Below, in pieces: positions 35,692 to 44,378 of a stretch of 64,000 nt of DNA. The stretch lies in contig JAOACW010000004.1 of assembly GCA_026417625.1 (NCBI GenBank), forward strand, positions 1-64,000, in the 5' to 3' direction. Position 1 is the first letter of the stretch; the number at the start of each line of letters is the position of its first letter. This DNA comes from Syntrophales bacterium (GTDB lineage Bacteria; Desulfobacterota; Syntrophia; Syntrophales; UBA8958). The notes below the pieces were generated by a model that did not search any database, was not told the DNA's origin, and saw nothing but the letters and a program-made list of their open reading frames with translations. Both the position numbers and the translations under genes were made by a program.

Positions 35692-36897
35692 TTACGCACC
35701 GAATTTATCTAATCTTAGTGCATGAGCAAGGGCAAGACCCATGAGATTAACCATCGGCATCCGTCCTAGACCACCTGATATGCATGCTCTTTCAGAAAAA
35801 CATTTAACGGCGTCAGGACGACACGTCCGGGAGTATAGCAAAACCGGGACCGGATGCCAGCTATGGGAGGCAAGGACGGCGGGAGTTGAATGATCACCAG
35901 TTACAACTAGAACATCGGGGTTTAACTCCATTAACAAGGGGATATAACGGTCTATCTCCTCAATTACCTTGACTTTAGCCTCAAAATCACCGTCTTCCCC
36001 TCTCGAATCTGTCTCTTTAATGTGCACATAGAAAAAATCATATTCGGGGAAGTGCTTCTCCAAAAGTTCAAATTCTCCCGAAATACTGTCCACTTTTTCC
36101 GCCACGTCCATACCCAAAAGACGGGCAAGACCTCGGTACATAGGATAAGACGCAATCGCCAGCGGATGCAAACCAAAACGTTCCCGGAGGGAAGGATACC
36201 TCCGGTAGCGCGCGTAACCCCTAAGAAGAATAAAATTAGCTGTCTCTCCGGCTAAGACACTCTTTGATTGTTCAATAAGTTCTCTCAAAACTCTGGAAGT
36301 CCACTCCGCCTCCGGACGCAGAGCCTCTGGCTGTAATGGTGGAAAACCAGTCCGCTGAGGATCAGTCTCCCGAATACCCTCGTCCAGATGTTCTCCCCTC
36401 AACACGAGCAAAGCGCGATGATCTTTTACAGCTTCAAAAAACACCTCAATATTTTCAAGTTTTACATTATCCTTTAGTTTCCTGCACAAACGCACGTTAG
36501 TTAAAGTGTCTATACGCCCCGCACGGCGATCAACGACTATTCCTTTCTCATCAATAGTGGCAAAATTCACCCTGATCAGTAGATCCCTTTCCGTCATAGG
36601 AAAATCTATACCAGCTCCTTCCAGCACACCCCTTCCAATGGTGTTTTTTTCAGGATCATATCCGAAGAGGGCAAAATGGGCAGGACCGCTGCCGGGAGTA
36701 ATACCGCACCCTATGGGATCGAGAAGACCACATACAGACCTAGAAGCAAGTTCATCCAAATGGGGTGTGCGAGCCTTTTCTAATTCCGTCAAACCATCCT
36801 CTTCCCGGGGAATGCCTCCCAACCCATCGAGAACCAAAAAAACAATCTTTGTAGTGTTAGACACAACCAATCGATCAATGAATTCAGGATCACTCAT
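35692..36897 (-). CDS. apgM: 2,3-bisphosphoglycerate-independent phosphoglycerate mutase, archaeal type
   Basis: Interconverts 3- and 2-phosphoglycerate in glycolysis/gluconeogenesis. It is of the ApgM (alkaline-phosphatase superfamily, ~400 residue) form: VFLVLDGLGGIP at the start (metal Asp), GCGITPGSGPAHFALFGYDP with the catalytic Ser, HIKETDSRGEDGD, VVTGDHSTPAVLASHSWHPV metal site. The frame opens at 36951 inside a terminator; the ATG at 36897 after AGGGG is the probable start. Confidence 0.92.
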   Translation of the reverse strand: MSDPEFIDRLVVSNTTKIVFLVLDGLGGIPREEDGLTELEKARTPHLDELASRSVCGLLDPIGCGITPGSGPAHFALFGYDPEKNTIGRGVLEGAGIDFPMTERDLLIRVNFATIDEKGIVVDRRAGRIDTLTNVRLCRKLKDNVKLENIEVFFEAVKDHRALLVLRGEHLDEGIRETDPQRTGFPPLQPEALRPEAEWTSRVLRELIEQSKSVLAGETANFILLRGYARYRRYPSLRERFGLHPLAIASYPMYRGLARLLGMDVAEKVDSISGEFELLEKHFPEYDFFYVHIKETDSRGEDGDFEAKVKVIEEIDRYIPLLMELNPDVLVVTGDHSTPAVLASHSWHPVPVLLYSRTCRPDAVKCFSERACISGGLGRMPMVNLMGLALAHALRLDKFGA

Positions 36898-36925
36898 CCT
36901 GTGAACCCCTTCAATTTTAGCATTT

Positions 36926-36962
36926 AAAAAGGGTGAGTGGCATAAAACCACCCACCCTTTTT
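36926..36962 (-). terminator. Terminator of the thiolase-hbd-crotonase-dehydrogenase operon
   Basis: Arms AAAAAGGGTGGGTGG and CCACTCACCCTTTTT, on the minus strand 14 bases after the acyl-CoA dehydrogenase stop, with a U-run at the end. Confidence 0.8.
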
Positions 36963-36975
36963 GTGTTTGTGATTG

Positions 36976-38124
36976 TCAACGGAGCCCCAGAAGTTTCCGA
37001 GCGATCACGATTCTCTGAATCTCGTTAGTACCCTCGTAAATCTGGCAGATCTTTGCATCTCTTAAATGACGCTCAGCTGGGTACTCTTTACAGTAACCGT
37101 AACCGCCGAAAATTTGCACACATTCTATAGCTGCTTTCATCGCCACATCGGAGGCGTACATCTTGGCCATGGCCGATTCTTTTTCGTAATCCATACCTTG
37201 GTCTTCCATCCAGGCCGCCCTGAGCAGAAGCAGTTCTGCTGCATCCAATTCCGTTGCCATATCCGCCAGCTTGAACTGAATAGCTTGGAATGTGGCAATA
37301 GGCTTACCAAACTGTACCCTCTGTTTAGCATACTCTAGAGCATCCTCAAGACATGCGCGACCAATACCACAAGCCTGCGCTCCTATACCGATTCGACCAG
37401 CGTCTAAACCTGATAGCATCTGCCTGAATCCCTGCCCTGGTTTACCGAGTAGATTTTCTGCTGGCACCTCCGCATCTTCGAAAACGAGCTCCGCTGTGCC
37501 TGATGCCAGAATACCCAATTTCTCCTCGATCTTACCTATAGAAAAACCGGGGGTGTTCTTCAGATCTACAATGAGATTGATAATTCCCTTGTATCCCATA
37601 GAGGGATCCTGTGTAGCTGCCAGAACGCAGTAGTGAGCCACATTGCCACTGGTAATGAACCGTTTAACACCATTTACAATCCAACGGTCTCCCTTGAGCT
37701 CAGCCCGGCACTGCAGCGATGCAGCATCAGAACCGGCATTGGCCTCCGTAAGTGCATAACAACCTTCCACTTTACCACTCGCCACAGGCGCCAAGTACTT
37801 CTTCTTCTGTTCCTCATTGCCGAAATGGAGCAGAGGGTATCCGTAAAGGGAATTGTTAACTGAAACTATCACTGCGGTACTCGCACAGGCCTTAGCAATC
37901 TCAATCATGCATAACACGTACGTTACATTGTCCATCCCGGCACCACCGTACTCAGTGGGCACCGCCACACCCATAATGCCCATCTCACCCAGTTTTCGAC
38001 AGATTTCTTCCGGATGACGATGCGTGCGGTCAAGTTCAGCTGCCACAGGTTTGATCTCTGATTCCGCAAATTTGCGCACCATGTCTCTAACCATTCGTTG
38101 CTCTTCTGTTAGCGCAAAATTCAT
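36976..38124 (-). CDS. Short-chain acyl-CoA dehydrogenase (butyryl-CoA dehydrogenase-like)
   Basis: 382-residue FAD dehydrogenase: MNFALTEEQRMVRDMVRKFA opening, CYALTEANAGSDAASL, VNGVKRFITSGNVA, GLDAGRIGIGAQACGIG, GGYGYCKEYPAERHLRDAKI and QIYEGTNEIQR with the catalytic Glu. It is the last gene of an operon with thiolase, hbd and crotonase, which fits interconversion of butyryl-CoA and crotonyl-CoA. No etfAB genes are adjacent, so the electron partner is elsewhere. Confidence 0.92.
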   Translation of the reverse strand: MNFALTEEQRMVRDMVRKFAESEIKPVAAELDRTHRHPEEICRKLGEMGIMGVAVPTEYGGAGMDNVTYVLCMIEIAKACASTAVIVSVNNSLYGYPLLHFGNEEQKKKYLAPVASGKVEGCYALTEANAGSDAASLQCRAELKGDRWIVNGVKRFITSGNVAHYCVLAATQDPSMGYKGIINLIVDLKNTPGFSIGKIEEKLGILASGTAELVFEDAEVPAENLLGKPGQGFRQMLSGLDAGRIGIGAQACGIGRACLEDALEYAKQRVQFGKPIATFQAIQFKLADMATELDAAELLLLRAAWMEDQGMDYEKESAMAKMYASDVAMKAAIECVQIFGGYGYCKEYPAERHLRDAKICQIYEGTNEIQRIVIARKLLGLR

Positions 38125-38146
38125 AATAAAACCCCCTCCTATTTTT

Positions 38147-38929
38147 TTAACAACCTTTAAAAACAGGCTTTCTCTTCTCTAGAAATGCTTTCATGCCTTC
38201 CTTCTGATCCTCTGTGCTGAAACACTGGGCACAGCACTGAGTCTCCAGTCTCATAGCATTGTCCAGAGCAAGATCATAACCGAAGTTAATGGCGTGTTTA
38301 GCCATCTTAAGGGCAAATCCAGGTAAAGTCGCCAATCGCGCAGCGTACTTCTTAGTTTCTGGCATAAGCTGTTCCAAAGGAAATACTCTATTCACCAAAC
38401 CTATCTCATATGCTCGCTGCGCTGTGATCTGTTCTCCACCCATTATAAGTTCCTTTGCCCTACCCATACCAACAAGACGTGCCAATCTCTGCGTTCCACC
38501 CCAACCGGGGATCAGCCCAATTAAAATCTCCGGCTGACCGAAACGGGCATTCTCCGAGGCAAAACGAATGTCACACGCCATAGCAAGCTCTGTTCCACCA
38601 CCTAGAGCAAAGCCATTAACAGCTGCAATCACTGGCTTCGGCATGGTTTCTATAAGTCTGAATGTTTCAATACCAAACTCCATAAATTTCATAGCCTCTT
38701 GGGGCTTCATATCCACCATCTGCGCGATATCAGCACCGGCAACAAATGATTTTTCCCCTGCCCCTGTAATGATGACAACTTTTATAGCATCGTCTTTTAT
38801 ACAATTTGTTATTGCCGTATTAAGTTCTCCCATTACTTCGGAATTCAAAGCATTGAGCGCCTTCGGTCTGTTTATGGTTATCGTTGCTACACCTTCTTCC
38901 ACTTCAAAAAGCAAGTTTTTAAATTCCAT
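38147..38929 (-). CDS. Enoyl-CoA hydratase (crotonase)
   Basis: Hydrates crotonyl-CoA to 3-hydroxybutyryl-CoA. 260 residues from the ATG at 38929 (MEFKNLLFEVEEG), 10 bases after GGGGAGG; the longer frame overlaps hbd and is rejected. Motifs: ITINRPKALNALNSEVM, AGEKSFVAGADIAQM (first oxyanion loop), AVNGFALGGGTELAMACDIR (second), and the two catalytic Glu in GGTELAMA and GQPEILIGLIPGWGGTQRL. Confidence 0.93.
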   Translation of the reverse strand: MEFKNLLFEVEEGVATITINRPKALNALNSEVMGELNTAITNCIKDDAIKVVIITGAGEKSFVAGADIAQMVDMKPQEAMKFMEFGIETFRLIETMPKPVIAAVNGFALGGGTELAMACDIRFASENARFGQPEILIGLIPGWGGTQRLARLVGMGRAKELIMGGEQITAQRAYEIGLVNRVFPLEQLMPETKKYAARLATLPGFALKMAKHAINFGYDLALDNAMRLETQCCAQCFSTEDQKEGMKAFLEKRKPVFKGC

Positions 38930-38957
38930 GTCCGAATACCTCCCCCTCACCTCTAAT

Positions 38958-39815
38958 TTATTTGCTGTAATCATACACACCTTTGCCCGTTTTCCTTCCA
39001 AGCCAACCAGCATCAACGTATTTCTTTAGCAACGGGCATGGTCTGTATTTGGAATCACCGAACCCTTGATAGAGCACATTCATAATCGCCCAGCACGTAT
39101 CCAGCCCTATAAGATCGGCGAGGGCAAGAGGACCCATGGGGTGGTTCATCCCTAGAACCATAATATCATCTATCGCCTTGGGTGTCCCTACGCCTTCCAT
39201 CAGAGCATAAAAAGCTTCGTTAATCATAGGCATGAGTATCCGATTAGAGACAAAACCGGGAAAGTCATTGCACTCCACAGGCACCTTCCCAAACTGTTTC
39301 GCAAGTTTCTCAGTGAGTTCATAAGTTTCCTGAGATGTGGCCATTCCGCGGATTATCTCCACAAGCCTCATAACTGGAACAGGGTTCATAAAATGCATAC
39401 CGATGACCTTCTCCGGTCGTTTCGTAGCACCAGCAATACGTGTGATTGGAATAGATGAGGTATTCGTAGCAAGAACAACATCAGGTCGGCATATAGCATC
39501 TAGCTTGCGAAAGATATCAAGCTTCAGATCCTCCTTTTCAATAGCGGCCTCAACAATAAAATCAGCATCTTTCATATCCTCTATATTTGTACTCTTTCGG
39601 ATACGACTTAATATTTCATTCTTCTGTTCCTCAGTTAACTTTTCCTTCGCCACCAACCGATCAAGATTTTTCGAAATCGTATCATAGCCTCTATTCACAA
39701 ATTGATCCGCGATGTCGTTCATTATTACGTTAAGCCCCCCAGGATAAGCCGCAACCTGAGCAATACCACTTCCCATCTGACCGGCACCTACAACACCAAT
39801 TGTTTTAACCTCCAT
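38958..39815 (-). CDS. hbd: 3-hydroxybutyryl-CoA dehydrogenase
   Basis: NAD(P)-dependent oxidation of 3-hydroxybutyryl-CoA to acetoacetyl-CoA. The Rossmann motif [16 protein letters not shown] is at residue 8, followed by [30 protein letters not shown] with the catalytic His, and [20 protein letters not shown]. 285 residues is standard for the single-function enzyme. It lies between thiolase and crotonase genes. Confidence 0.95.
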   Translation of the reverse strand: MEVKTIGVVGAGQMGSGIAQVAAYPGGLNVIMNDIADQFVNRGYDTISKNLDRLVAKEKLTEEQKNEILSRIRKSTNIEDMKDADFIVEAAIEKEDLKLDIFRKLDAICRPDVVLATNTSSIPITRIAGATKRPEKVIGMHFMNPVPVMRLVEIIRGMATSQETYELTEKLAKQFGKVPVECNDFPGFVSNRILMPMINEAFYALMEGVGTPKAIDDIMVLGMNHPMGPLALADLIGLDTCWAIMNVLYQGFGDSKYRPCPLLKKYVDAGWLGRKTGKGVYDYSK

Positions 39816-39882
39816 AACAGCACCCTCCTTACTTATAGTGATTATTGTTGCACACGTTTAATCATGCACAACTCCTTCTGCT

Positions 39883-41247
39883 TCATCCCTTCTCCACTCT
39901 TATTAACATTGCATCTCCCTGCGCATGTCCCGAACATATCCCACAAACACCTAAACCGCCACCTCTCCTCCTAAGTTCATATCCCAGCGTCATCAGAATG
40001 CGTGCCCCTGTCGCTCCAATAGGATGTCCGTAAGCTATAGCACTACCATTTACGTTAACTTTTTTGATCATTTCTTCTTTGGACATTCCAAGCACAGCTC
40101 TGGCGCTTATCAGAACAACCGCTGCAAAAGCCTCATTTATCTCGATTAAATCGATATCGTCCAAGGTAAGATCATTCTGTTCCAGCACCTTCTTAATGGA
40201 AAGACCGGGAACAGTGGCGATATCTTTCGTTGGCTGTGAGACTTCAGCGTAATCAACTATAGTAAATATGGGCTTCATTCCAAGTTCATCCGCCTTCTCC
40301 CGACTCATAAGCAAACAAACATCAGCACCATCGTTTACACCGGGAGCGTTACCCGCCGTCACACTTCCAGGTTTACCCGTTACAGCACTTACGTGACCGA
40401 ACACTGGAGGTAACTTAGCCAGTCCTTCCATTGTCGTATCCGGCCGCGGCTGTTCATCTTTATCAAATACCACCCAATCTTTTCCCTTTTGAACTAAAAC
40501 AGGGAATATTTCATCATCCAGACGACCCTCTTTCATAGCTGCTGCAGCTCGCATTTGGGAAAGATAAGCCCATTCATCCAATTCCTCACGGGTGAATCCA
40601 AACTCATCAGCTGTCTCAGAACCATGAATAGCCATATGTCTGTTATAAAAAGCATCCCATAGACCATCGTAGACCATGAGATCCACCACACGTCCATTGG
40701 GAAGTCCCATACGGCTACCCCACCGCATATCTGGAAGCGCATAAGGACAGTTAGACATACTCTCCTGTCCACCAGCGATCACAATCTCCGCCCTTCCCGT
40801 CATTATCATTTGGGCAGCCAAATCAATCGTCTTTATACCTGAGGAGCACACTTTGTTAACCGTTATGGAAGGAACCCATTCCGGCAATCCTGCAAGAAGC
40901 GTAGCTTGACGGCTTGGTACCTGCCCACATCCAGCTGGTACAACCTGGCCCATGATTACATAATCAATATCCTCTCCTTTTACCTTGCCTCCCGTCCTTC
41001 TCAAACATTCCTTTATAGCCAAAGCGCCAAGTTGTGCGGCATCATAATCTTTTAAAGCTCCGCCGAACCTCCCATAAGGTGTTCTACAAGCTTCCACACA
41101 GACGACCTCACGTAAATTTTTGTACGTGTTCTTGGTCTTCCTCCCCATCGTTGAATAATCGGGTTTTCGCTCACCAAAACCTGTAACTTTGGCATTGGCA
41201 TAGTAGTCCCTCCTTGTGAGTTCCAATTTCTGAGGTACTTTTTCCAT
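39883..41247 (-). CDS. Acetyl-CoA C-acetyltransferase (thiolase) with N-terminal extension
   Basis: Splits acetoacetyl-CoA to acetyl-CoA. Catalytic Cys in VNKVCSSGIK, His in GHPIGATGAR, and a C-terminal Cys in CSGHAQGDAM, where beta-oxidation thiolases have CIGGG. The start is the ATG at 41247 directly behind GAGGAGGG. About 45 residues of basic, polar sequence (KLELTRRDYYANAK...) precede the point where thiolases normally begin (REVVCVEACRTPYGRFGG); the strong ribosome site supports this extension. First gene of the operon; 454 residues. Confidence 0.92.
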   Translation of the reverse strand: MEKVPQKLELTRRDYYANAKVTGFGERKPDYSTMGRKTKNTYKNLREVVCVEACRTPYGRFGGALKDYDAAQLGALAIKECLRRTGGKVKGEDIDYVIMGQVVPAGCGQVPSRQATLLAGLPEWVPSITVNKVCSSGIKTIDLAAQMIMTGRAEIVIAGGQESMSNCPYALPDMRWGSRMGLPNGRVVDLMVYDGLWDAFYNRHMAIHGSETADEFGFTREELDEWAYLSQMRAAAAMKEGRLDDEIFPVLVQKGKDWVVFDKDEQPRPDTTMEGLAKLPPVFGHVSAVTGKPGSVTAGNAPGVNDGADVCLLMSREKADELGMKPIFTIVDYAEVSQPTKDIATVPGLSIKKVLEQNDLTLDDIDLIEINEAFAAVVLISARAVLGMSKEEMIKKVNVNGSAIAYGHPIGATGARILMTLGYELRRRGGGLGVCGICSGHAQGDAMLIRVEKG

Positions 41248-41301
41248 CGCCCTCCTCCTCTTTGTTATATTAGAGATCTTCAACTTCTAATAACGATTTC
41301 G

Positions 41302-41334
41302 CGCAAAAAGCATCTCCACTTTTCGCGTTTTTTT
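41302..41334 (+). terminator. Terminator-like hairpin inside the thiolase leader (plus-strand polarity)
   Basis: CGCAAAAAG (41302-41310) and CTTTTCGCG (41319-41327) form a nine-pair stem (one G-U on the minus-strand RNA) with an eight-base loop; on the plus strand a run of T follows. Polarity is opposite to the thiolase operon, and no plus-strand gene ends nearby. Confidence 0.4.
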
Positions 41335-41495
41335 CCACTTTAGGGAAAGCAAATAAACACAAATTCATTAGAAAATAAAAAGGGATTCCAAGACATAATC
41401 TTTGTGGATCAACCCCCACGTTATGGCTCTAGTTAAACTGGCAGTATTACGCGCGGCGCCTTTTTCGAGCATGTTCCCTGCGAATGGTCCATTCA

Positions 41496-41524
41496 GCTAT
41501 ATAATTTTAAGCTTGTATTGTCAA
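41496..41524 (-). promoter_or_regulatory. Promoter of the thiolase-hbd-crotonase-dehydrogenase operon
   Basis: On the minus strand TTGACA (41524-41519), 17-base spacer, TATAGC (41501-41496). Consensus -35, moderate -10. Confidence 0.5.
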
Positions 41525-41618
41525 TTCTAAAGTGAACAAAGGGAAGATTTTTCGGACCTGATGTGGTATAGGTACCTCCGTTATTAGACATAACCTAAGT
41601 TAAGGAGGGAAGTTTCGT

Positions 41619-42797
41619 ATGATAAACCTCAGGCCCTGCCCCAAGGCATACCTCCGTGAGACACACCGCGCTAAAACACCCGAAGAAACACTAGCTTTCG
41701 TGGATACAATCAAAGACACCCTGGCAATGATAGACATGAAAAACATTACTGATCTCGATAGAATCGGTATCCCTGTATTCTCATGCTTTCGTATACGACG
41801 GGATAACTCCACTACATTTCATACTGGAAAAGGTACGACCAATGTTCAGGCTCAGGTGTCCCTCACTATGGAAGCAGTAGAACGTTTCTCATCTGAATAT
41901 GATCCTTCGAAAGAAGGACGTTTAATTAAGGGAAGCTGGAAAGAGCTTAAAAAAAAGTTCAATATACTTCACCCCACGGAACTGATTCTTTCCCAGTTTG
42001 CCGATTATGATGAAAATCACGAAATCAGCTGGGTAGAAGGTTTTGATCTCATAAATTCAGAAAACATCCTGGTTCCCGCATGTGCAGTATTTCATCCATT
42101 CGAGAACAGCGAAACTTTTCTTCTTTCCACTCACACGAACGGCATTGCTTCAGGAAACACTATGGAAGAAGCAATACTCCATGGAGTTTTCGAAGTTATT
42201 GAAAGGGATGCCATAAGTATCGTTAAGTTTTCCCGTAATAAAAGAGAACAAGTAATCATAGGGGATGAACAAGAAAATGAGTTTCTGCAAAATCTACACA
42301 AACACTTTCACAAAGCCCAATTGGAACTAACACTTTACAACTATACATCTGATCTCGGAATTCCAGTTTTAGCGGCAAGAATAGAGGACCAAATTTATAG
42401 CGATTTAATGCCCACTGAAGGATACGGGGCTCATCTGGACCCCAAAGTGGCTGCTGCAAGGGCCATACTCGAAGCTGCATCAAGTAGAGCACTACTTATT
42501 CAACGCTATGGATTGGAAAACCTTCGTGAAACCCCTATTCCATATTTGGAACCTGAGATGTATCTAGAAAACGAGGAATTTATCACCCTTAGCGAAATGA
42601 ACAGTGGCTATTCGTTAGACATAAAAGAGGATATTGAAACAGTGCTCGATGGTATTAAATCAGCGGGTTTTACAAAGGCAATTGTGGTTGATCTCACATC
42701 TCCTGAAATAGGGATACCCGTTGTCCGGGTAATAATCCCAGGAATGGAGGTCTTCAGTTTCGACAGATCTCGCCGAGGACAAAGACTTTATAGGTAG
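41619..42797 (+). CDS. YcaO-domain protein, resembling the thioamide-forming/methanogenesis marker 1 type
   Basis: 392 residues, essentially all YcaO domain. YcaO enzymes phosphorylate peptide backbone amides with ATP, making azolines, thioamides or amidines. Seen: CPKAYLRETHRAKTPEETL opening as in methanogenesis marker protein 1, the ATP/Mg motifs S81-x3-E85-x2-E88-R89 and E192-V-I-E195-R196-D197, and E285-AASSR290, with Ser where most members have Gln. The C-terminus lacks the PxPxP tail of azoline synthetases. No tfuA, precursor peptide or mcr gene is near. Three bases separate it from the next gene. The substrate is unknown. Confidence 0.85.
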   Translation: MINLRPCPKAYLRETHRAKTPEETLAFVDTIKDTLAMIDMKNITDLDRIGIPVFSCFRIRRDNSTTFHTGKGTTNVQAQVSLTMEAVERFSSEYDPSKEGRLIKGSWKELKKKFNILHPTELILSQFADYDENHEISWVEGFDLINSENILVPACAVFHPFENSETFLLSTHTNGIASGNTMEEAILHGVFEVIERDAISIVKFSRNKREQVIIGDEQENEFLQNLHKHFHKAQLELTLYNYTSDLGIPVLAARIEDQIYSDLMPTEGYGAHLDPKVAAARAILEAASSRALLIQRYGLENLRETPIPYLEPEMYLENEEFITLSEMNSGYSLDIKEDIETVLDGIKSAGFTKAIVVDLTSPEIGIPVVRVIIPGMEVFSFDRSRRGQRLYR

Positions 42798-42800
42798 GCC

Positions 42801-43148
42801 ATGCTAAGTGAAAAAGAAGTGAGAGATCGAGCTGAGTATTGTTACCTTGTATTTTATCAACTGTCCTGTTTGAGGGCTGCAGATGTACCACCCCATAAAT
42901 ACCTGGAATATTTAGAAAATTCTTCTCTAAAACTCGGAGAGGACGAATTCATCCGTTCCATAATAGAAGAAGACCTTTTTCTGGGCATACCAGACGGAGG
43001 TCTTCAGTATTTGATTACACTCTACGAAGGATTCACTCATGCCCTCTGCGAAGTTTTGGAAACTAACGTAGAATCCCTTCGTGACAGCATACCCAAATCG
43101 TTACTGGAAAAACTCGCAACTGAGATCCGATCAAAAGAACCTTACTGA
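42801..43148 (+). CDS. Unrecognised 115-residue protein, partner of the YcaO gene
   Basis: The ATG lies three bases after the YcaO stop, so the pair is co-translated. The protein is acidic, predicted mostly helical (RAEYCYLVFYQLSCLRAAD, GLQYLITLYEGFTHALCEVL), has three Cys (residues ~14, 20, 91) without a metal motif, and no signal or membrane segment. No known family was recognised; it is not TfuA-like. It could be a substrate-binding or delivery subunit for YcaO. Confidence 0.75.
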   Translation: MLSEKEVRDRAEYCYLVFYQLSCLRAADVPPHKYLEYLENSSLKLGEDEFIRSIIEEDLFLGIPDGGLQYLITLYEGFTHALCEVLETNVESLRDSIPKSLLEKLATEIRSKEPY

Positions 43149-43164
43149 TTTACGCGCATTTATC

Positions 43165-43194
43165 TTGACAAAAGTGAACGATTTTCGCTATGAT
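43165..43194 (+). promoter_or_regulatory. Promoter of the gctAB-like operon
   Basis: TTGACA (43165-43170), 18-base spacer, TATGAT (43189-43194). It lies just after the stop of the YcaO partner gene and leaves a leader of about 100 bases with GAAAAAGGAGGAGG before the ATG at 43300. Confidence 0.7.
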
Positions 43195-43299
43195 ACAACT
43201 GCTCTTATGGAGGGGAAGGGGGTGGTCAGTGTAAAGTCGTAAAAGCTCCTACCAAATTAAAGTGCTGTAAACTTTATCTAGAAAAAGGAGGAGGTAGTT

Positions 43300-44358
43300 A
43301 TGCCGAGAATTCGCGGGAAAACAAAAAAAGCCGAGATAATGACCCTTGAAGAAGCAGTAAAGACATTCATGCACGATGGTGCAATGATAGCTTTCAGCGG
43401 ATTTACAGGCTTTAACCGGAACCCCTTTGCTTTTGCATGGGAAACGGTTAGACAGGGTTTTAAAGACCTACACGTCATCGACCGCCATGGTAGCACTTGT
43501 ACGTGGCTCCTTAATGCAGTCGGAGCTATAAAGATCTATGAGACCGACTGGATGGGCTGGGGCGAAATGGCAGGCAAGCTTGATATAAACTTAGAACGAA
43601 ACTACAAAGCTGGTAAGATGATACTTGAAGATTACTCCCACGGCGCAATGGCGATGCGCTTCCTGGCAGGTGCTATTGGCGCTCCGTTCATTCCATATTA
43701 CGCACCTCTTGGATCGGATCTCTACAATCCTAAATACGACGCCTTAGGAAGAGCGGGACTAAGAGACGGCAAGAATCCATTTATTCCTAAGAAAAAATTT
43801 ATCCAAATGGAAGAACCCTTCTGGTGGGGTGGTGGTGATGTGGTTCTACTGCCGGCAGCCACACCTGAACTTGCAATAATACATGTGTCACAGGCAGGTG
43901 ATAAAGGAACCGCCCGATGGAGAGGTGTAGGTACCATAGATAAAGAAATAGCCTTCGCCTGTGAAAAGGTAGTAATCATTGCTGAAGAAATTGTTCCAGA
44001 AGGAGAAATGAGAAAATATCCGGAAAACAATCAGATACCTTATTTTGTCGTGGATGCCATTGTGGAATGTCCGTGGGGTGCCTTCCCGAGTGCCGTCCCT
44101 TACTACTACGATTATGATGCTCCTTTCATGAGAGAAATGGATAAGGCCTCCAGAAATCCAGAGGACTTGAAGAAATGGCTCGATGAATGGGTCTACGGTC
44201 CCAAGAATTGGGAGGAATTCCTAACCAAATTAGGCACAAAACGGCTTCTGGATCTAAGGGCAGATAGCGTTACTGGCTACAGTACACGCATGATGAGAGG
44301 TAAGAAACCAGCACCCAGAATGAAGATGCCCTTGTCTGTGGCAAGAAGTGGCTACTAA
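43300..44358 (+). CDS. gctA: CoA-transferase alpha subunit, glutaconate CoA-transferase-like
   Basis: Family I CoA-transferase alpha subunit, 352 residues. Seen: GAMIAFSGFTGFNRNPFAFA (CoA-binding Gly-rich loop), MGWGEMAGKLD, GAIGAPFIPYYAPLGSDLY, and VVLLPAATPELAIIHVSQA. The size and the GSDL block are closer to GctA of Acidaminococcus than to the smaller acetoacetate CoA-transferases. It needs the beta subunit encoded 20 bases downstream. In context, glutarate or glutaconate activation is likely, but substrate specificity cannot be read from sequence. Confidence 0.85.
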   Translation: MPRIRGKTKKAEIMTLEEAVKTFMHDGAMIAFSGFTGFNRNPFAFAWETVRQGFKDLHVIDRHGSTCTWLLNAVGAIKIYETDWMGWGEMAGKLDINLERNYKAGKMILEDYSHGAMAMRFLAGAIGAPFIPYYAPLGSDLYNPKYDALGRAGLRDGKNPFIPKKKFIQMEEPFWWGGGDVVLLPAATPELAIIHVSQAGDKGTARWRGVGTIDKEIAFACEKVVIIAEEIVPEGEMRKYPENNQIPYFVVDAIVECPWGAFPSAVPYYYDYDAPFMREMDKASRNPEDLKKWLDEWVYGPKNWEEFLTKLGTKRLLDLRADSVTGYSTRMMRGKKPAPRMKMPLSVARSGY

Positions 44359-44378
44359 AGAAAGGGGGGTAAGGAAAC

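Larger units (their letters stand above)
41248..41618. other. 371-base divergent intergenic region, thiolase operon / YcaO
   Basis: No gene was seen here. It holds a minus-strand promoter (41496-41524) leaving a ~240-base untranslated leader for the thiolase operon, a terminator-shaped hairpin in that leader (41302-41334), and the Shine-Dalgarno AAGGAGGG before the YcaO ATG. No clear -35/-10 pair was found for the YcaO gene. The long leader suggests post-transcriptional control, but no riboswitch class was recognised. Confidence 0.5.

Noticed and set aside
41519-43179. Shared heptamer AGTGAAC near the thiolase and gctA promoters (also as GTTCACT before the TetR gene)
   Set aside because: A seven-base word is expected several times by chance in 64 kb on two strands, and spacing to the promoters differs; not enough to call an operator.
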